Assembly (NCBI GenBank): GCA_029747015.1
Contig: JAKOGI010000326.1
Coordinates: 597,001-661,000 of the forward strand
Direction of reading: 5' to 3'
DNA length: 64,000 bases
Source of the DNA: Carnegiea gigantea
Taxonomy: Eukaryota; Streptophyta; Magnoliopsida; Caryophyllales; Cactaceae
Both the position numbers and the translations under genes were made by a program. Numbering within the stretch: the stretch's first letter is position 1; the number at the start of each line of letters is the position of its first letter. Shown here piece by piece: positions 44,715-59,128 of the stretch. Under the pieces are notes generated by a model. It searched no databases and had not been told where the DNA came from. It saw only the letters and a list, made by a program, of their open reading frames with translations.

Positions 44715-47560
44715 TATGTCTTGCCAAGTAGTGTTCTCTATCAGTGTTATTCTAGCAGTTTGCAAGTGAATTCATAAACTTAAGATGTAGATGTTTGTTT
44801 TGCTGTGATTGTTGATAGAATTAATGAAAATAATAAATGAATTACTGCCAGATACTTTTTAAGTGTGTTATTTGGGCTTAAAAAGTCATATGATTATTTA
44901 TTAAATTTAAAAAAAATAATATGATTTAATATTGTAAGAGTGTTATAAATTGTGCAGAAATATTTTTTATTTATCATTTTTCACAACTATAAAATTGCAC
45001 GTATGATATGCCTTTATGGACCTGGTTGATTCGATTAGGGTGCTACTTTATATTTGTCGGCATAGCTGACGAATGTTAAAACTTTACGGATCATAATTAA
45101 GGCTCTATTCGGCAAATTTAATTCTTTGGGCAGTACATAGCTATTAAGGTAGCAAATAGTTATTTAGAGATTGAGTGGATAATTGTTTTGATTTAACTGT
45201 TAGTGGTTAGTTATCTAGATGAGCAGTTGAGAAAAAATGTTTGATAGATTTAGCTACCGAGTTAGCTAATTAATGTAAATTGATATAAAAATATATGAGT
45301 AACTTCCAAAGATAAAATTTTCAAATGATGTTTTTGATAAAAAATATAAAATGCTGCTTTTGAATGTTAAAAGCTAATATTATTAGCTTTTTAAAAACGC
45401 TGCTTGAAATACAAAATGCTACTTGAAACGAGTTCAAACACCACATTACCAAAAACTTAAAATTGATTGATTAATGTCTTGACTTATGCAAAATGCTAAA
45501 TGCTACTTCAAATATTATTGCCGAACACGTCGGCCTTACTCTAAACATTGACAATTTGGTGATTTTAAAAGATATCTTGCTACAAGATATATATTATCAT
45601 TCATCAACCTTAGTTAATGAATTAGAATGAAATATTCTAAAGAACCATGATCAAATTGGCTGAAAAATACCTAGCTATTTGTGTGTATCCTCGCTATTGC
45701 AAACAGTGAGATATATTGGATGCCTACTTGTATGAATTAAGGGTTGATTATATTGAAATTCCTTTTAAATTATTTTTCAGGACATTTATTTTTAATATGT
45801 GATAGTAGTGTACATCTCGTGCTTTGCACAGGCATATGTCAAACTTTGTCTGTCATTTGAGTTGTTACCTAAATGATATTGAATATTATGTATGCTAATT
45901 ATTTGCTAATATGAACCAAGTTATTCAAAATTATAATTACGAAAACATTCATGAAACCCCTACATTATAATATTTGTTAAAGAATTTTCAGTAGAAATAT
46001 TAAATTATAATTATTCAACATATTTTCTTCAAAATAATATATTTGTGATATTCATATGGGCCATGATGTTAAATCATATAAAGACATTGCAAACTTTCCT
46101 AGCGCTTTAAATATATTGTTGTTATGTTATTTTTCTTCAATTTTCTAGGTTATATAATTTATATGTTTATCTGAGTTAACAAATTTACAACATATAAAAA
46201 AGAAATTCTAAAAACAAACATATCTGATAAGAACAATGTATAAGCAACAAATACGTTCTAGATTATAATATATAAAATAAAACTTGAAGTAAGTAGTACT
46301 ACTCATCAAATCAATGTATCCTATTTATTACTTAGGGAGATATTCGAGAATCTATATAAAATTTATTGAAATTGTAGAAAGTAGAAGAAATAAATAAAAG
46401 GTGTAATGAGAATGTTAATGTTTTTATTTACTCAGCATGAACGGTTTAGAAAGTTAACGGTTGAATGCAATGTTTTAGCGTCAATTTATGATTGAATATA
46501 ATTTCTAATGGATTAATTAGAGAGTAGTAAAGATGTTGGGGTTGCAATCTATATCATAGAGTTAATTGATCCAATTTCTTTCTTTGTAATAACTCATCTT
46601 TGTTGTATACATCGAATTAAAATACATTATGGTTAACTTAAATAAAAATATTAACATTCTCATGTGAACAATATGAAATCGGAATCACATCAGCTGTATC
46701 AACTAAATATTAAATAAGATCTGCTCCTCTTACATCAAATATATATGCAACATAAAGCATTAAAAAATATACAATAATATCAGAGACATATAAAATGAGA
46801 TGGAATGAGTTAATTCTAAGTAAGGTTTAGAGATGATATTGGTTGAACATTTTAGACTCGTAAGAAAAGAGCATCCCCTATTCAATGGTTGAATTTCAAT
46901 CCCAAGTTACAATCACCCACTAAATTTCTTCAACTGCAATGAAGGAATTTCTCGAACCAACTATTTACCTATGTTGAAAATAAAGTGTAAAATCAAAAAA
47001 TTTAAAAAGTAACTACAGGAGAATTGTCGGACATTATTTTGCTTTGCAATGCTAGATAGGATCAATGGTTAATAACTTCACAAAGGCTACCTTAGTGATT
47101 GGAGAGGAGCATCTATGCAAATTACAATTAATGCAGGAAGATTACGCACCAGTATTTTGCTTTGCAAGCCGAAATAAGATCAATGGTGAATGAAACTTTG
47201 TGAGGCCACCTTTTGGACTGGAAAGGAACATTTATACAAATTACAAATATTTCGTATATAACCATTGGCCAAAGAATAATGATAGTCAAACTTTACATTA
47301 ACACCATAGATAACGAAAATGTTGCACATTAGTGGATGCCTAGTAGATTACTTCAACAAAACGTGTGAATGTTGTCATCCCCATGCATACCATCATTTAA
47401 TTTTGGATAATTAAAGCCAAGGATTAATTGAAAGTCAAAATGTTGTCAAACGAATGATTTCCAATACTAAAAATAATTATACATATATTTGTTGCCAAGG
47501 TTTCAATTTGAAGATAATTGAAGAAATAATTAAATATTTTTAAAGGTTTATATTTTTTGT
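44715..47560. other. Non-coding, nothing recognised
   Basis: AT-rich DNA filling the left part of the interval between the two ~6-kb copies. It begins at a GCAAGAC-TAT-GTCTTGC inverted repeat (44708-44724) that spans the breakpoint. No gene or element ends were found. Confidence 0.5.
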
Positions 47561-47565
47561 ATGTA

Positions 47566-48026
<461 letters not shown>

Positions 48027-48151
48027 AACAAAAAACAGTGCATTCTTCTACACTTATGCCAAAACACTTGATGAAATGTGGGGAAAGGAATGACAAAATT
48101 TTATGATTTTCTCACTTCCACATTTAACAAGTGTGGGGAAAATCATAAAGC

Positions 48152-48156
<5 letters not shown>

Positions 48157-48220
<64 letters not shown>
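48157..48220. repeat. (CT)n(TA)n microsatellite
   Basis: CT run to about 48199, then TA. Confidence 0.95.
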
Positions 48221-48229
48221 GCTTATTAA

Positions 48230-51200
48230 TTCTAGAGCATTAAAAAAGAATTTTAATAAATATTTTTATTATACTAATGAAATTTATTTACAAAAAAACA
48301 AAATGTTCAAAGAATTCCCCACACCCCAACATTATGTGGATGGTTTTTTATTTAAAAAAAGGAATTATATATGTGAAAGGCCCATCTCAGAAGCAGACAT
48401 ATGCGTGTTTCTCTTTCCTTGGGTGCCCGATGGACACCAATTCGTGCCTCAAACATCACCACAGAAAGCCCTAACAACCCCTCAATTCTCTGCGTTATTG
48501 CGATTCTGGGCACGAATTTGCCAGTGTTTTCGAAAAAACCTCTAAATCGTACGGCGTCGGAGCATCAAAGTGAATTGGGCAACTGAATTTCATCCAAAAG
48601 CTTTAGAATCATCAATAATTGCGCAGAATTTGCCAGTGAATTGAACAATTGCCAAACTTTCATATTCACACGGCTTAAGAGCGAGGTAAGTGAATTTGGC
48701 AACCTAGTTTCATCCACTTAATATGAAATTATTGAAATTTTGGAAAAAATGGGAACAGTTCTTCAATCCTCTGGTGACTTTGCAGTGGGGACTTTTGCAA
48801 AACTGGAATTCAACAAGATATTTAAAGCTTGATTATCGTGACTTTGTTTTTCGATCTTGGTCGGCATATTTGCGAAACTGCTATCAAGGTGCCTCTCTTT
48901 CTTGATGTCTCATGATTTTAACTTTAGTCCATACGTTCGATCACATAGATAGAATGCGTTGATGGCAATGCTTGAATATGATCCCCAAAATACTCCTGCA
49001 GATTTTATTGGAAGCATAGAAAGGAATATGGACTATTATTCGTTCTTGATGATGTATATTTGGCAATTGATTTTATTTTTTTTGGTTGTTTCAATTATTT
49101 GTTCTTAATTTTGCTGAACCTAATCTGTGTTGTTTAAGGGCAAAAAGTGTAGGATTAATCAGGAGTAGTTTTATCTGATTCTCCCTTTCTGTTGTGCTGT
49201 GGCTGAAATAATTTGTCTAGTTCTCATGTATGATAACAGTTTTTTTTCTTTTTTTTCCGTGTTCTATGAGTACAATGTTCTTTCAAGTGTTCTTGGAGTC
49301 TATGCGACATTGAAATGGCAACATAGTATCTTTCTTACTGATGCGAAGAATAGTGGGGTAAGATGTATGCTAGTACACATAGCCTTAGAGGTTACAATAA
49401 CAAACGCTGTTTTGGATGAAGATTAGTGGGCCAAGAATTCATAAAGGACAGGTTTTTTTCATGACAAACATGGTTCCATTAGTCAAATTGTCAGTATCTT
49501 GCCAAGTGTTTACAACAATTAGGAATGGTTTTGAATTAATGTTATATTCTAGCTTAGATCTGTTTCCACAACTGATTAAGCTATAGTGGTTAATATAGGA
49601 ACTCTTAAAAGTGATAAGTAAATATATAAAATTGATAAAGTTTGAGACTTCAACCAGCAATTTTCAAAGGCATTCAATGACTGTGAGTTGCGTAAATAGA
49701 GAGACAACATGAGAGATTTTTAAGAAGGTTCAGCCAATAAATGGATCACGACTTCTCCTGACAACCTCCCTTATGAATTAACCACTTGATTATCTCCTGA
49801 AATAATCTCAACAAGTGTCCTCTGAAATTTTGCCCATGGCCAAAGTTTTTAGTTAGCATTCTAATTAATAGGCTCAATCACTAAATGGGAGCCTCATTGC
49901 TCCTTGCTAGCTCGCAGAGCTTACATGGAGCACTTTGTCTAGCTTATCCAGACACTTTGCCTGGCCTCTTTGAGTCCTCACATACAACCAGAGTTTTTGA
50001 AAAACACCGTGACAAACTCAACACCTACAGTCATCACATTTCGGGTGGACAACATTCTTAATACAAGAGTAGCAACTCTCACTTACTCTCATAACTCTAC
50101 TAGTATACTAGTAGAAGTATGAGATTGTGTATAAATGTTGCAATACTTTCTCTCCTAACATGTTTATCTTTTTCCTCAAGAGTTTATAAATTTAACGTTT
50201 ACTTGGTTCTTCTATTTAGAGATGTTCTTCTATGTTCTTGAACTGTAAGATTTGAAAATATTAGTCATTGAAGTGTATTGCAATCTGGGCCCTTGATTTG
50301 AAGTATAGGATCTTCTTTCTAGGGACTTTGACAGCTTACATATGGAGTCTGATCCTTTCCCTTTTTGGTTAGCCCCCATACTACGTACTTTAATAAGTTT
50401 TCCATTACTTAGATAGCTTTCTTAACTTCTCTATTCAATATGCTCATTGATGCAAGTGTTATCTTCTAATTATCATACTAATCGCCTTACTTTGTGTGCT
50501 AATCTGGAGATTACACTATTAGCATTAAATGATTGGCTGTCACAGTTGGTCATTATAGTGGCTTTTTGAAATTCAAAATAATTATTGTACTGCTTTAGCT
50601 TATTTATTCTCTTTAGTATAATGCAATATCACACCAAATATAATCATAAATAATTGCATAATATTTTTACTATTTTTTCCAAAGAAAAGATTAAATAAAT
50701 TTAACCTATTTTGATAGAGTTTTTACTCAACATGATTCTTTATCCTAAGAAAATTTTAGTTGTGCTGAACCCTTCAATAGCTAGTACATGTAGCTGATAA
50801 ACATTTTGTTGTCAACATTAACTCCAAATGTCGAATGTGTAATGTCAAAGTTTTAACAAAGTAGTAAGGTCAATGTTTTCTTCTTTTATCAGGTTCTCTA
50901 TGATTCTTCTCTTGTTGTTCGAGCCAATGCCTGTTATATTGTGGTTGACATATGTTGTTATTCTCCTATGACTTTTGTAATCGCACTTTCATGTCCTTTT
51001 TTAGAAGTGAAGTAATTCTTGTTACAACTCCCTTCTCAATTTGTATTGCTAAAACACCAAAAAGTCTTGCTATTGGCAAAAGTCTAGATACATGACAGTG
51101 ATAAAATGGTTCAATTGAAGAGGCATGAAAATCGAATAAGAATACAGGCATTAATTTGAAGAATCTGCATTTTATTCTATGGTTGAATGGAACCTTCTGG

Positions 51201-53160
51201 TTGTTCCCGATGAAGAATTTGGTTGATTTGCAATGAGTTGGTGTCTTCCAGTGTGATAAAGGCTAAATCTGATAACAAAAACATGCTATAACTAGGGAGC
51301 TGCACTTTTAGGTTGATGTGTTTGCATATTTTTCTGGGCACTTCTCACATGGACAGGCTAGACTTGCCATATTGAGCTATCATAATGAGATTAAGACTTA
51401 GCATATCATACATACCAACTGAGCTGCTCAATAGCATTATCATGTGCAATTTTATCTTTTTGTTTCGGTTAATTTGTCATTGCTATTTGTTGTTTCTAGC
51501 ATTGTTAAAGGGTACTTTGTATGGTGGTTGCATTTGGCAATTTTTCTAGTATGTTGGATAGTGTAGTTAGTTTGATTCTTTGTCTTGTTGCTTTGCTTGG
51601 TTTTTCCACTTTGTTGCTCTGGTCTAGCATTATGTGTTTTTTTTTCTTGTTTTTGTTTTCTCTAATTAGCACTATGTGGGGTTTCACCTGTTCACAACTA
51701 TGGGGCATTTTTGACTATACATGATAATGTGTGTTTAAAATTTTTTTTTGGGGGGGGGGGGAGCGGAGGGACACATATTTTAGGGGTTTAGCAAGGAAGA
51801 ATTGTTGGACGCAAAAACAACATACAGGTGCACCACTTTTGAAAATTTTCTAGATGCATGTTGGTTCATGTATTAAATGATGTACTATGTTAAATCACGA
51901 GCTCCTGTAAGCACACGTAAGTTAGTTACATTGGTTCATGTAAGCATATATGTGGGCCAACCATCTCGTTAAGTAGTAATTTGCGTATGGTTCCAGAAAT
52001 TTTAAGAATTGTAAACGCTTCTAGCCTAGGAGGCAAAGGCGTGGCAAGTACTTGTTGTGTATTTTTTGCTATCACGAAAACTTGAGTCCTAATCTACATT
52101 ATTCCTTGCAGGTAAGTTAGCAAAGAACCAATCGAGCCAAAGAGAACATACAGGTGCAAATAAAACATCCACCCTTCTTTTTAAATTCTATTTATTTATC
52201 TCGGATGCGAGGAGTTTCTGATTTTATTCAAGATTCAGTTGAATGTTTTCTTCTAAGGACTTATTGAGCAAAATTCTTGATGAAAAGTTATTCGCTACTC
52301 TTAAGCAACCTCCACATAAGAGTTTGCTTTTTATTTTCATGTTGGAATTGTGAGTCTTGGTAATGTTTGCACTGAAACTGCAGTGATTGTGGTTCTATTG
52401 TTGGTTGCACTCAATTTTTCTATTTTACAATTCCGTTAGAGACCTGCATCCTCCATTTTATGCACGATTACTAAGGTGTCTGTACCAGTTGTACTTGTAG
52501 CGTTAAACGTTATTTAACCTGTGCCCTTGCTAGGTTAGTCCCAATGTGTGACAATTGTGACGCTATAATTATATTCATGGTTGTAGTTCTCTAATATTGG
52601 TTGAAGTCAATTGTGTTCTAATGTTGCAATTACTTAAAACAGTTTTGTTTTGTCGTTGTTTCCATCCCTTCTTGTTGTTGGTGCTGGTGCTCTTCGAAGC
52701 AACAAACTCCTTACTGCTATTATTTGCTACGTACGTATCTTGTTGCTGCACCTTTTACTCTTTGCAGTGACAAATACAGTTTTTTAATAATTCCTTTATT
52801 CTTTGTTTCATTTCCCAAACAGGTTGCATTCTGGAGTTAACTTCTCCAGTGAAGAGAATGAAGTTGAAGATTAGATTCATATTCTTATAGAACTTAGGCA
52901 TGCTTTCAAAGTGTAGTTATAACTAGTGATTATAGGTGCAGCAAGTACTTTTCCGATTTATGTTCGATTAGGTGCAACAAAAAAATTAGTCAGATGGATA
53001 TTCAAAACAATGCAAGAATATTTGACTTTGTTTTTCTTAGACTTTGTTACCTACGTCTACGATCGATAATTTTTTTAGGAACTAGTACTGTGCAGTGCTA
53101 GTTGTTTGATGTATATTGATCTGTTTAATTAATATGTTGGTTAATTTAATTTGTCGGCGA
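48230..53160. other. Interior of the CACTA-like element, no coding frame recognised
   Basis: T-rich, intron-like DNA with scattered short frames only. The part at 48380-48900 is richer in GC and could be an exon or 5' leader of a captured gene (CTCAATTCTCTGCGTTATTG, CGTACGGCGTCGGAGCATC), but I cannot name it. A T-run/G-run occurs at 51744-51762. Confidence 0.4.
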
Positions 53161-53168
53161 ACAGGCAC

Positions 53169-53170
<2 letters not shown>

Positions 53171-53250
<80 letters not shown>

Positions 53251-53252
53251 CA
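53171..53252. repeat. (TA)n microsatellite
   Basis: Nearly pure TA run inside the CACTA-like element. Confidence 0.95.
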
Positions 53253-53704
53253 TACACATATATCTCAGCATCCTTAAATTATTTATCTATGTAGGATAGT
53301 GTTGGCAATTAATATAAATGCTATGAGTTTAAAAGTAGAATAATTGTATAAAATTGTTCTATTTTTAAATTAATAGATTTTACATTAATTATCAGTGTTT
53401 TATTTTTTTAAAATTAAAATGATACTAACAACACTTATAAGTGTGGGGGAAATTATGATTTTTTACATCTCTCAAAGTGGGGATATCATAAAATGCCCAC
53501 ACTTTTATTGTGAGTAATTAGTACTTCCCCCGCATTTATAGGTGTGGGCAATAGAGCTCAATCCACATTTTCAATAAGTGTGGAGAACAATTCCACACAC
53601 TTGAGTTCCCTACACTTAGCTTAAATGTGGGCAACTGTTATTGCCACACTTTTAAGTGTGATTATCAGCAACCTTAAATGCGGAAGTAAGCAATCTTTTT
53701 TGTA

Positions 53705-54429
<725 letters not shown>

Positions 54430-54903
54430 TCCAATTATATGTTCCTCCCTTTTGGAAAATCTTAGGGAGATTATCTCGTAATAGCTTTTGCATATGAATG
54501 GTTGATATCAACATGACCAAAGTTGGAAGATTGGATATGATCAACATGATGTTGCGTTTCACGCTAAATTTTCGTAAGAGAGTTTCATTTTTGGTATGAA
54601 ATGTGAACTATATTATTTGAAAACCATGCTTCTGTTTGTATGTCGTTCATGCATGTGCACCTTATATTTGAACAATTACATAGCTATACTTTACAATCTA
54701 TAATGTAGGAGAATATAATCCTGAAAATATGGTATGCGTTTTTAATCTCAACGAATTTACAAAGGCATAAGAAAGGATTTCGATCACTGAAAATTTGTGA
54801 TGTCCACATTTATAATGGTTCATAAAACAAGTTAATTATTGGGTCTAATACTGTTAGCATGCTCATACTTAGCAATGCTTTATCATATAAACCGAGACTA
54901 AAG

Positions 54904-54907
<4 letters not shown>

Positions 54908-54934
<27 letters not shown>
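54908..54934. repeat. (TA)n microsatellite
   Basis: Short counterpart of the run at 38804-38881. It also lacks the adjacent AAGTATACTAACAATC spacer. Confidence 0.9.
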
Positions 54935-54935
<1 letters not shown>

Positions 54936-55205
54936 ACAATCAATGAAAATAAATGCTCCTCTGGTGCATAATAAATTTTCATGAGAGGACTCATTTTGAT
55001 TTAAAATGAGTTAAAATACTCGTGGACATATGTGCATCCACATATGACTTGTAAATGCAGTTACTGATTATTCAGTAATCAATTACTTTGACATGCATGA
55101 GCAATCTATAAGTAGGAATGTAGACTCCCCACATATGGTATGTGATTTTCCTTTTTCAATGATCGCATACAAGGCAAAATGGAATGTGGGGTACTAATTT
55201 GTGAT

Positions 55206-55468
55206 TAGCACTGGTAAAATTTTAGGTTTGGGTCTGATAAATTAGACAATATAAAAATTTGGACAAGAAATTGATGTCCGATATTCGATTTTTTCGGATC
55301 GGACAATTTGGACAAAGTTAATTTCGGATAAAAATCGGGTTCGGACAATAGAACTATAAAAAATGTTGTGTGCGGATTTAAAATTCGGAAGAAAAATTCA
55401 TGACTGTCCCATTTTTTTTGGTCGAACAATTTCGGGTATTCGGGTCGAACACATTTTTGCCAACGCTG
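55206..55468 (+). mobile_element. hAT-like MITE (family A), copy 2
   Basis: Counterpart of 39159-39422, with the same TTTGTGAT duplication at 55198-55205 and 55469-55476. Confidence 0.9.
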
Positions 55469-56182
55469 TTTGTGATACTCACATGACGTAAGGTGTTAAA
55501 TGAGCAAATTATTAGGTCTAACACATAAAAATAGTTGAATGGGCAGAGTAACGAAAGACATAGAAGACAATTATTGATATCAAGAATGTTGAAGACTTTG
55601 AACTTGAAATGTAATATATTCAACATCTTAATTTCAGTGATCGGGTTATGACTCTTCTGATTTAAACTAATATATTACCATGTGAATTTTTCACTTTTCC
55701 ACTTGCGAATCACCACGACTAAGGAACATTAACATATGCTTTGCAGCAATTGTCTTTGGCTCCCAATCTAACGTGAGCCCATTGAATTAACGTCTTTTCT
55801 AATCTCTTGTTCACATCACACTTCTTTTAGGCACTAAATTTGCTCCACCACACCTTCATTATTAACTAGAAGATATATACATTGAATTCCACTTGAACCA
55901 AAATATTATTAGAATATAAGATATTAAGTCCAATTCATCTATAAATTCTTATGTATGATACTGACCTCAAGAGTACTTAACAATGCCAACACAAATGAAT
56001 TTCTAAAAAAATTTGGAACGTTGCTTCTTAAAATGTCCAAAAAGTTAAGAGATGGAATGTGAAAAATAGTTATATGGTGCGAAGTCAAAAAGGACTCTTA
56101 AACAAAATGTTGAAGAGAGAATCAAATTCCCAAGGGGGCGGGGGCCCGGCACCAAAAATTGCTATTCATACCTTATCAAACA

Positions 56183-56516
56183 TAGACCTAGCAAACGGGT
56201 CATTTAGTTCGGGTACGGATCGGATTAAGTTTCGGTCGGGTCATATTTCAGGTTAAGCGACATTCTCGGCTGGTTCGGTTTGGGTCGGGTGAACTTCGGT
56301 TCGAGTCGATTTCGGGTGAGCCGATTGTTGGTCCAATAAGCTAATTACGCAAAAATAAGCGACTTTCTCAGAAATTTCGGGGTCGGGTACGGTTCGACTA
56401 GGGTCAATTTGAGTTTCGGGTCCACTTTCGGGTGAACATATTTTGAATGTTGGGACGGGTCGGGTCCGGATCATTCGGTTCGAATTTCGGATCTCGGGTC
56501 AATTTTTCCAGATCTA
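56183..56516 (+). mobile_element. hAT-like MITE (family B), copy 2
   Basis: Counterpart of 40413-40746, same flanks ATCAAACA (56175-56182) and ATTGAACA (56517-56524); the two copies are almost identical. Confidence 0.82.
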
Positions 56517-56940
56517 ATTGAACATGATAAAGAAGATTTAATTGTAATTTTTTCCAAAAAAAAGAGAAAAAGAATATCAGTTCGTGATGAAATAGATGAA
56601 GAAAAGTCTAGTATCATTTGTATCAATTGACGAAAGATTGGATGTCATCTAAGGGAACAGATGTCCACCCTTATTTGGTATCTTGAAAAGTATGGCCTAA
56701 TCAAGCCGCGCTTTTTTCTCAACCACGTCTATAAACGAGGCACTTCATCACCAACTCTAAAGAGTGACTAATGTTACTTTTTTTCTTTTTCTAATTATCG
56801 CTTGAATAGTGAAAATATTCGATGTGCGGTTGTGGTGCTGCGAGCAAGATGCGGAGAAGTAAATGCGGTTGAAGAGCATTGATAGACACAGTAACCAGCT
56901 CGTTTACTTTTGAAATTAGTTTGGACTAATTTGGGTAGAG

Positions 56941-57510
56941 TATAGGTGGCAATTTCACCAGCACTCATTGGATATTCACATCATCCGATCCAAAAAGCAG
57001 ATGAAAACTCAAAATATATGGATAATGGATAGATGATGGATAATTTGACGGATTAGATTGGATCGGGGTGATGCTCCATCCGACCCACCACCCGATCCAT
57101 CACCCGCTTAGTCATCCACTTGTTTATCTCTTATTTGCAATGAGATTACTTTTAATTTTTGTCCTTTAAATTTTACTCATTTTTTTGGACAATTGTATTC
57201 TTAATTTTATGATTTTCGTAAAAGTTAATATGACGAATATGATAGTTATTCCTTCCATATACCTAAAATATCTTTTTAAACCTTTCAAAAGACAAAGATT
57301 ATTTTTTTATATAAATTTGGTAACATATTACATATAAACTTTTATTACCCATTTACAACCTGATCCACCCGTTTTCACCCACGGATGATGGATGGATGGA
57401 TTGGATTAGATTTTTGCGGATGATGGGTGGGTTGGATGAAGCGGATTAAAGTGAGTGATGGATGAGGATGATGGTTCACCCGACCCGAACCCGGTCCATT
57501 GCCAGCACTA
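56941..57510 (+). mobile_element. hAT-like non-autonomous element (family C), copy 2
   Basis: Counterpart of 41173-41746; flanks GGGTAGAG (56933-56940) and CGGTAGAG (57511-57518). Confidence 0.85.
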
Positions 57511-57518
57511 CGGTAGAG

Positions 57519-58405
57519 TTATAAACGTATTGATGATATTTTAATCCAGATTTTCGTTAAATCTAGTTATTTTTAGTTTAAGCTGTTATCGCATTAGTTG
57601 ATATTAGATTTACTAACAGGAGCGAAGCTAGGCTTTTATGTTAACAAGGGCTGAAGTCGAGGGCAGATACACACGATTGTCATCAGTGTTTTAGGTATTT
57701 GGTAGCCAATTATTTGTAAAGGACACCCATATAAAATTTTTAGTGAAAACAAAATCCAAAAATTTGGATCTCACTGTTGGAGTGCTGAATATATCTGATT
57801 ATATATACAAAAAGTGAGGAAAATTCATCATCCTAATACTAGGGAAGAAAATTGCAATGTCTCATAAATATGTATTTGAGTTAAAATTCGTGGTAAAGTC
57901 TATTATAAACGACTATGGTATGTAACTAAAATATTAATTCTTGCCTAAAAATTAAAATATGATAAAATAATTAATATTAATCTATAAACAAATTGAAAAG
58001 AATGGATATGGAAACTGACAAAAATGCTAAGACTATCAAATAGCAGCAAAATATATGGAGAACAAGGAAAAGTAATGCGAAAAACATTATAATAAAAGGC
58101 CCACTAAATTACGCCAGCCCCCAAAAATGTCAAATAAGGAGAGGGAAAACGCCAAGAATGAGATTCGCGATCAACACCTCCTGTCTGGATTATTAAGGTA
58201 CTCCGACCATGCTACCACAATGCACATAATGCCTCTACTTGCCACAAAATTATTATCATAATTTTCCCGTGCCACGGGAGCCACGGTGCCCCCTAGCCCT
58301 CAAGTAGCATCTCCCTTGTTTACTAAGCATGTCTTATAAAGAAGAACAACCTATGAAGAATATGTTCAATGCATATTAAGTCAATTCCGTTTCTGACCAA
58401 GTTGT
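57519..58405. other. Non-coding part of duplicated segment, copy 2
   Basis: Counterpart of 41755-42640; nothing recognised. Confidence 0.4.
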
Positions 58406-59098
58406 GTCAGCATATTGGGGTTGCCAGACTCGTGTAATTTCAGTCATTCGGATTGAGTGTCTAGTCTTTGTTTAATTTTATTACTTAGGCATTGATAGTG
58501 AGCATTTAGCTAGCCTTCATTCCTGCTGTTAGTTACGAGATTCTAGCATGAAAAACTATGAGGACAAACAGAATTGGGAATGTAGCTAAATACAAGAAAA
58601 TATTGCCACAAACATTCATTAAACATTCTAGCAACATAGCAATGTACCCAGTGTCTCGGACCCCTTTGGAATACACCAGATTTCTCTAGATTTATCTAGC
58701 ATCCATTCTGGAGTGTTCCATGAAGTCCAATACAATTCCATACTTGTTCAAAATCTTAGATATTTGTATAGAGAATTCTAGATGCATAATATTAGTCATT
58801 CGATAAAATAGATCTCCACTATCTATTAAGGAGGAGGATGCGTACATGTACCCCCAAGGGGGCTCATTTGTACACCAAACATTTCGAAGCGCAATACAAG
58901 AAATTTTTCCAAATTTCCTAGTGTCCACTCTCTCTCTAAATTCTCTTTGAGTGCGTTAGTGTACGCGCGCTTACTTAGCTTCTCGAGTCTAAGTCAAACA
59001 ACACTTAAGACTTGCTAGCAAAACTAAGGAAGGGTTTCAAGTGAGTTTGCAAGTGCCACACGGGTTTGAGTTTGAGCGAATTATCAACCCGTGATAGT
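58406..59098 (+). repeat. Putative gypsy LTR/leader, copy 2
   Basis: Counterpart of 42641-43333, upstream of the second primer-binding site. The left boundary cannot be set because the 3' LTR lies outside the window. Confidence 0.4.
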
Positions 59099-59111
59099 TG
59101 CTATCAGAGCC
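59099..59111 (+). promoter_or_regulatory. Primer-binding site, initiator Met tRNA type, copy 2
   Basis: TGCTATCAGAGCC, one mismatch to TGGTATCAGAGCC at a position different from that in copy 1. Confidence 0.8.
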
Positions 59112-59128
59112 TACTTGTTTAGGAGACC

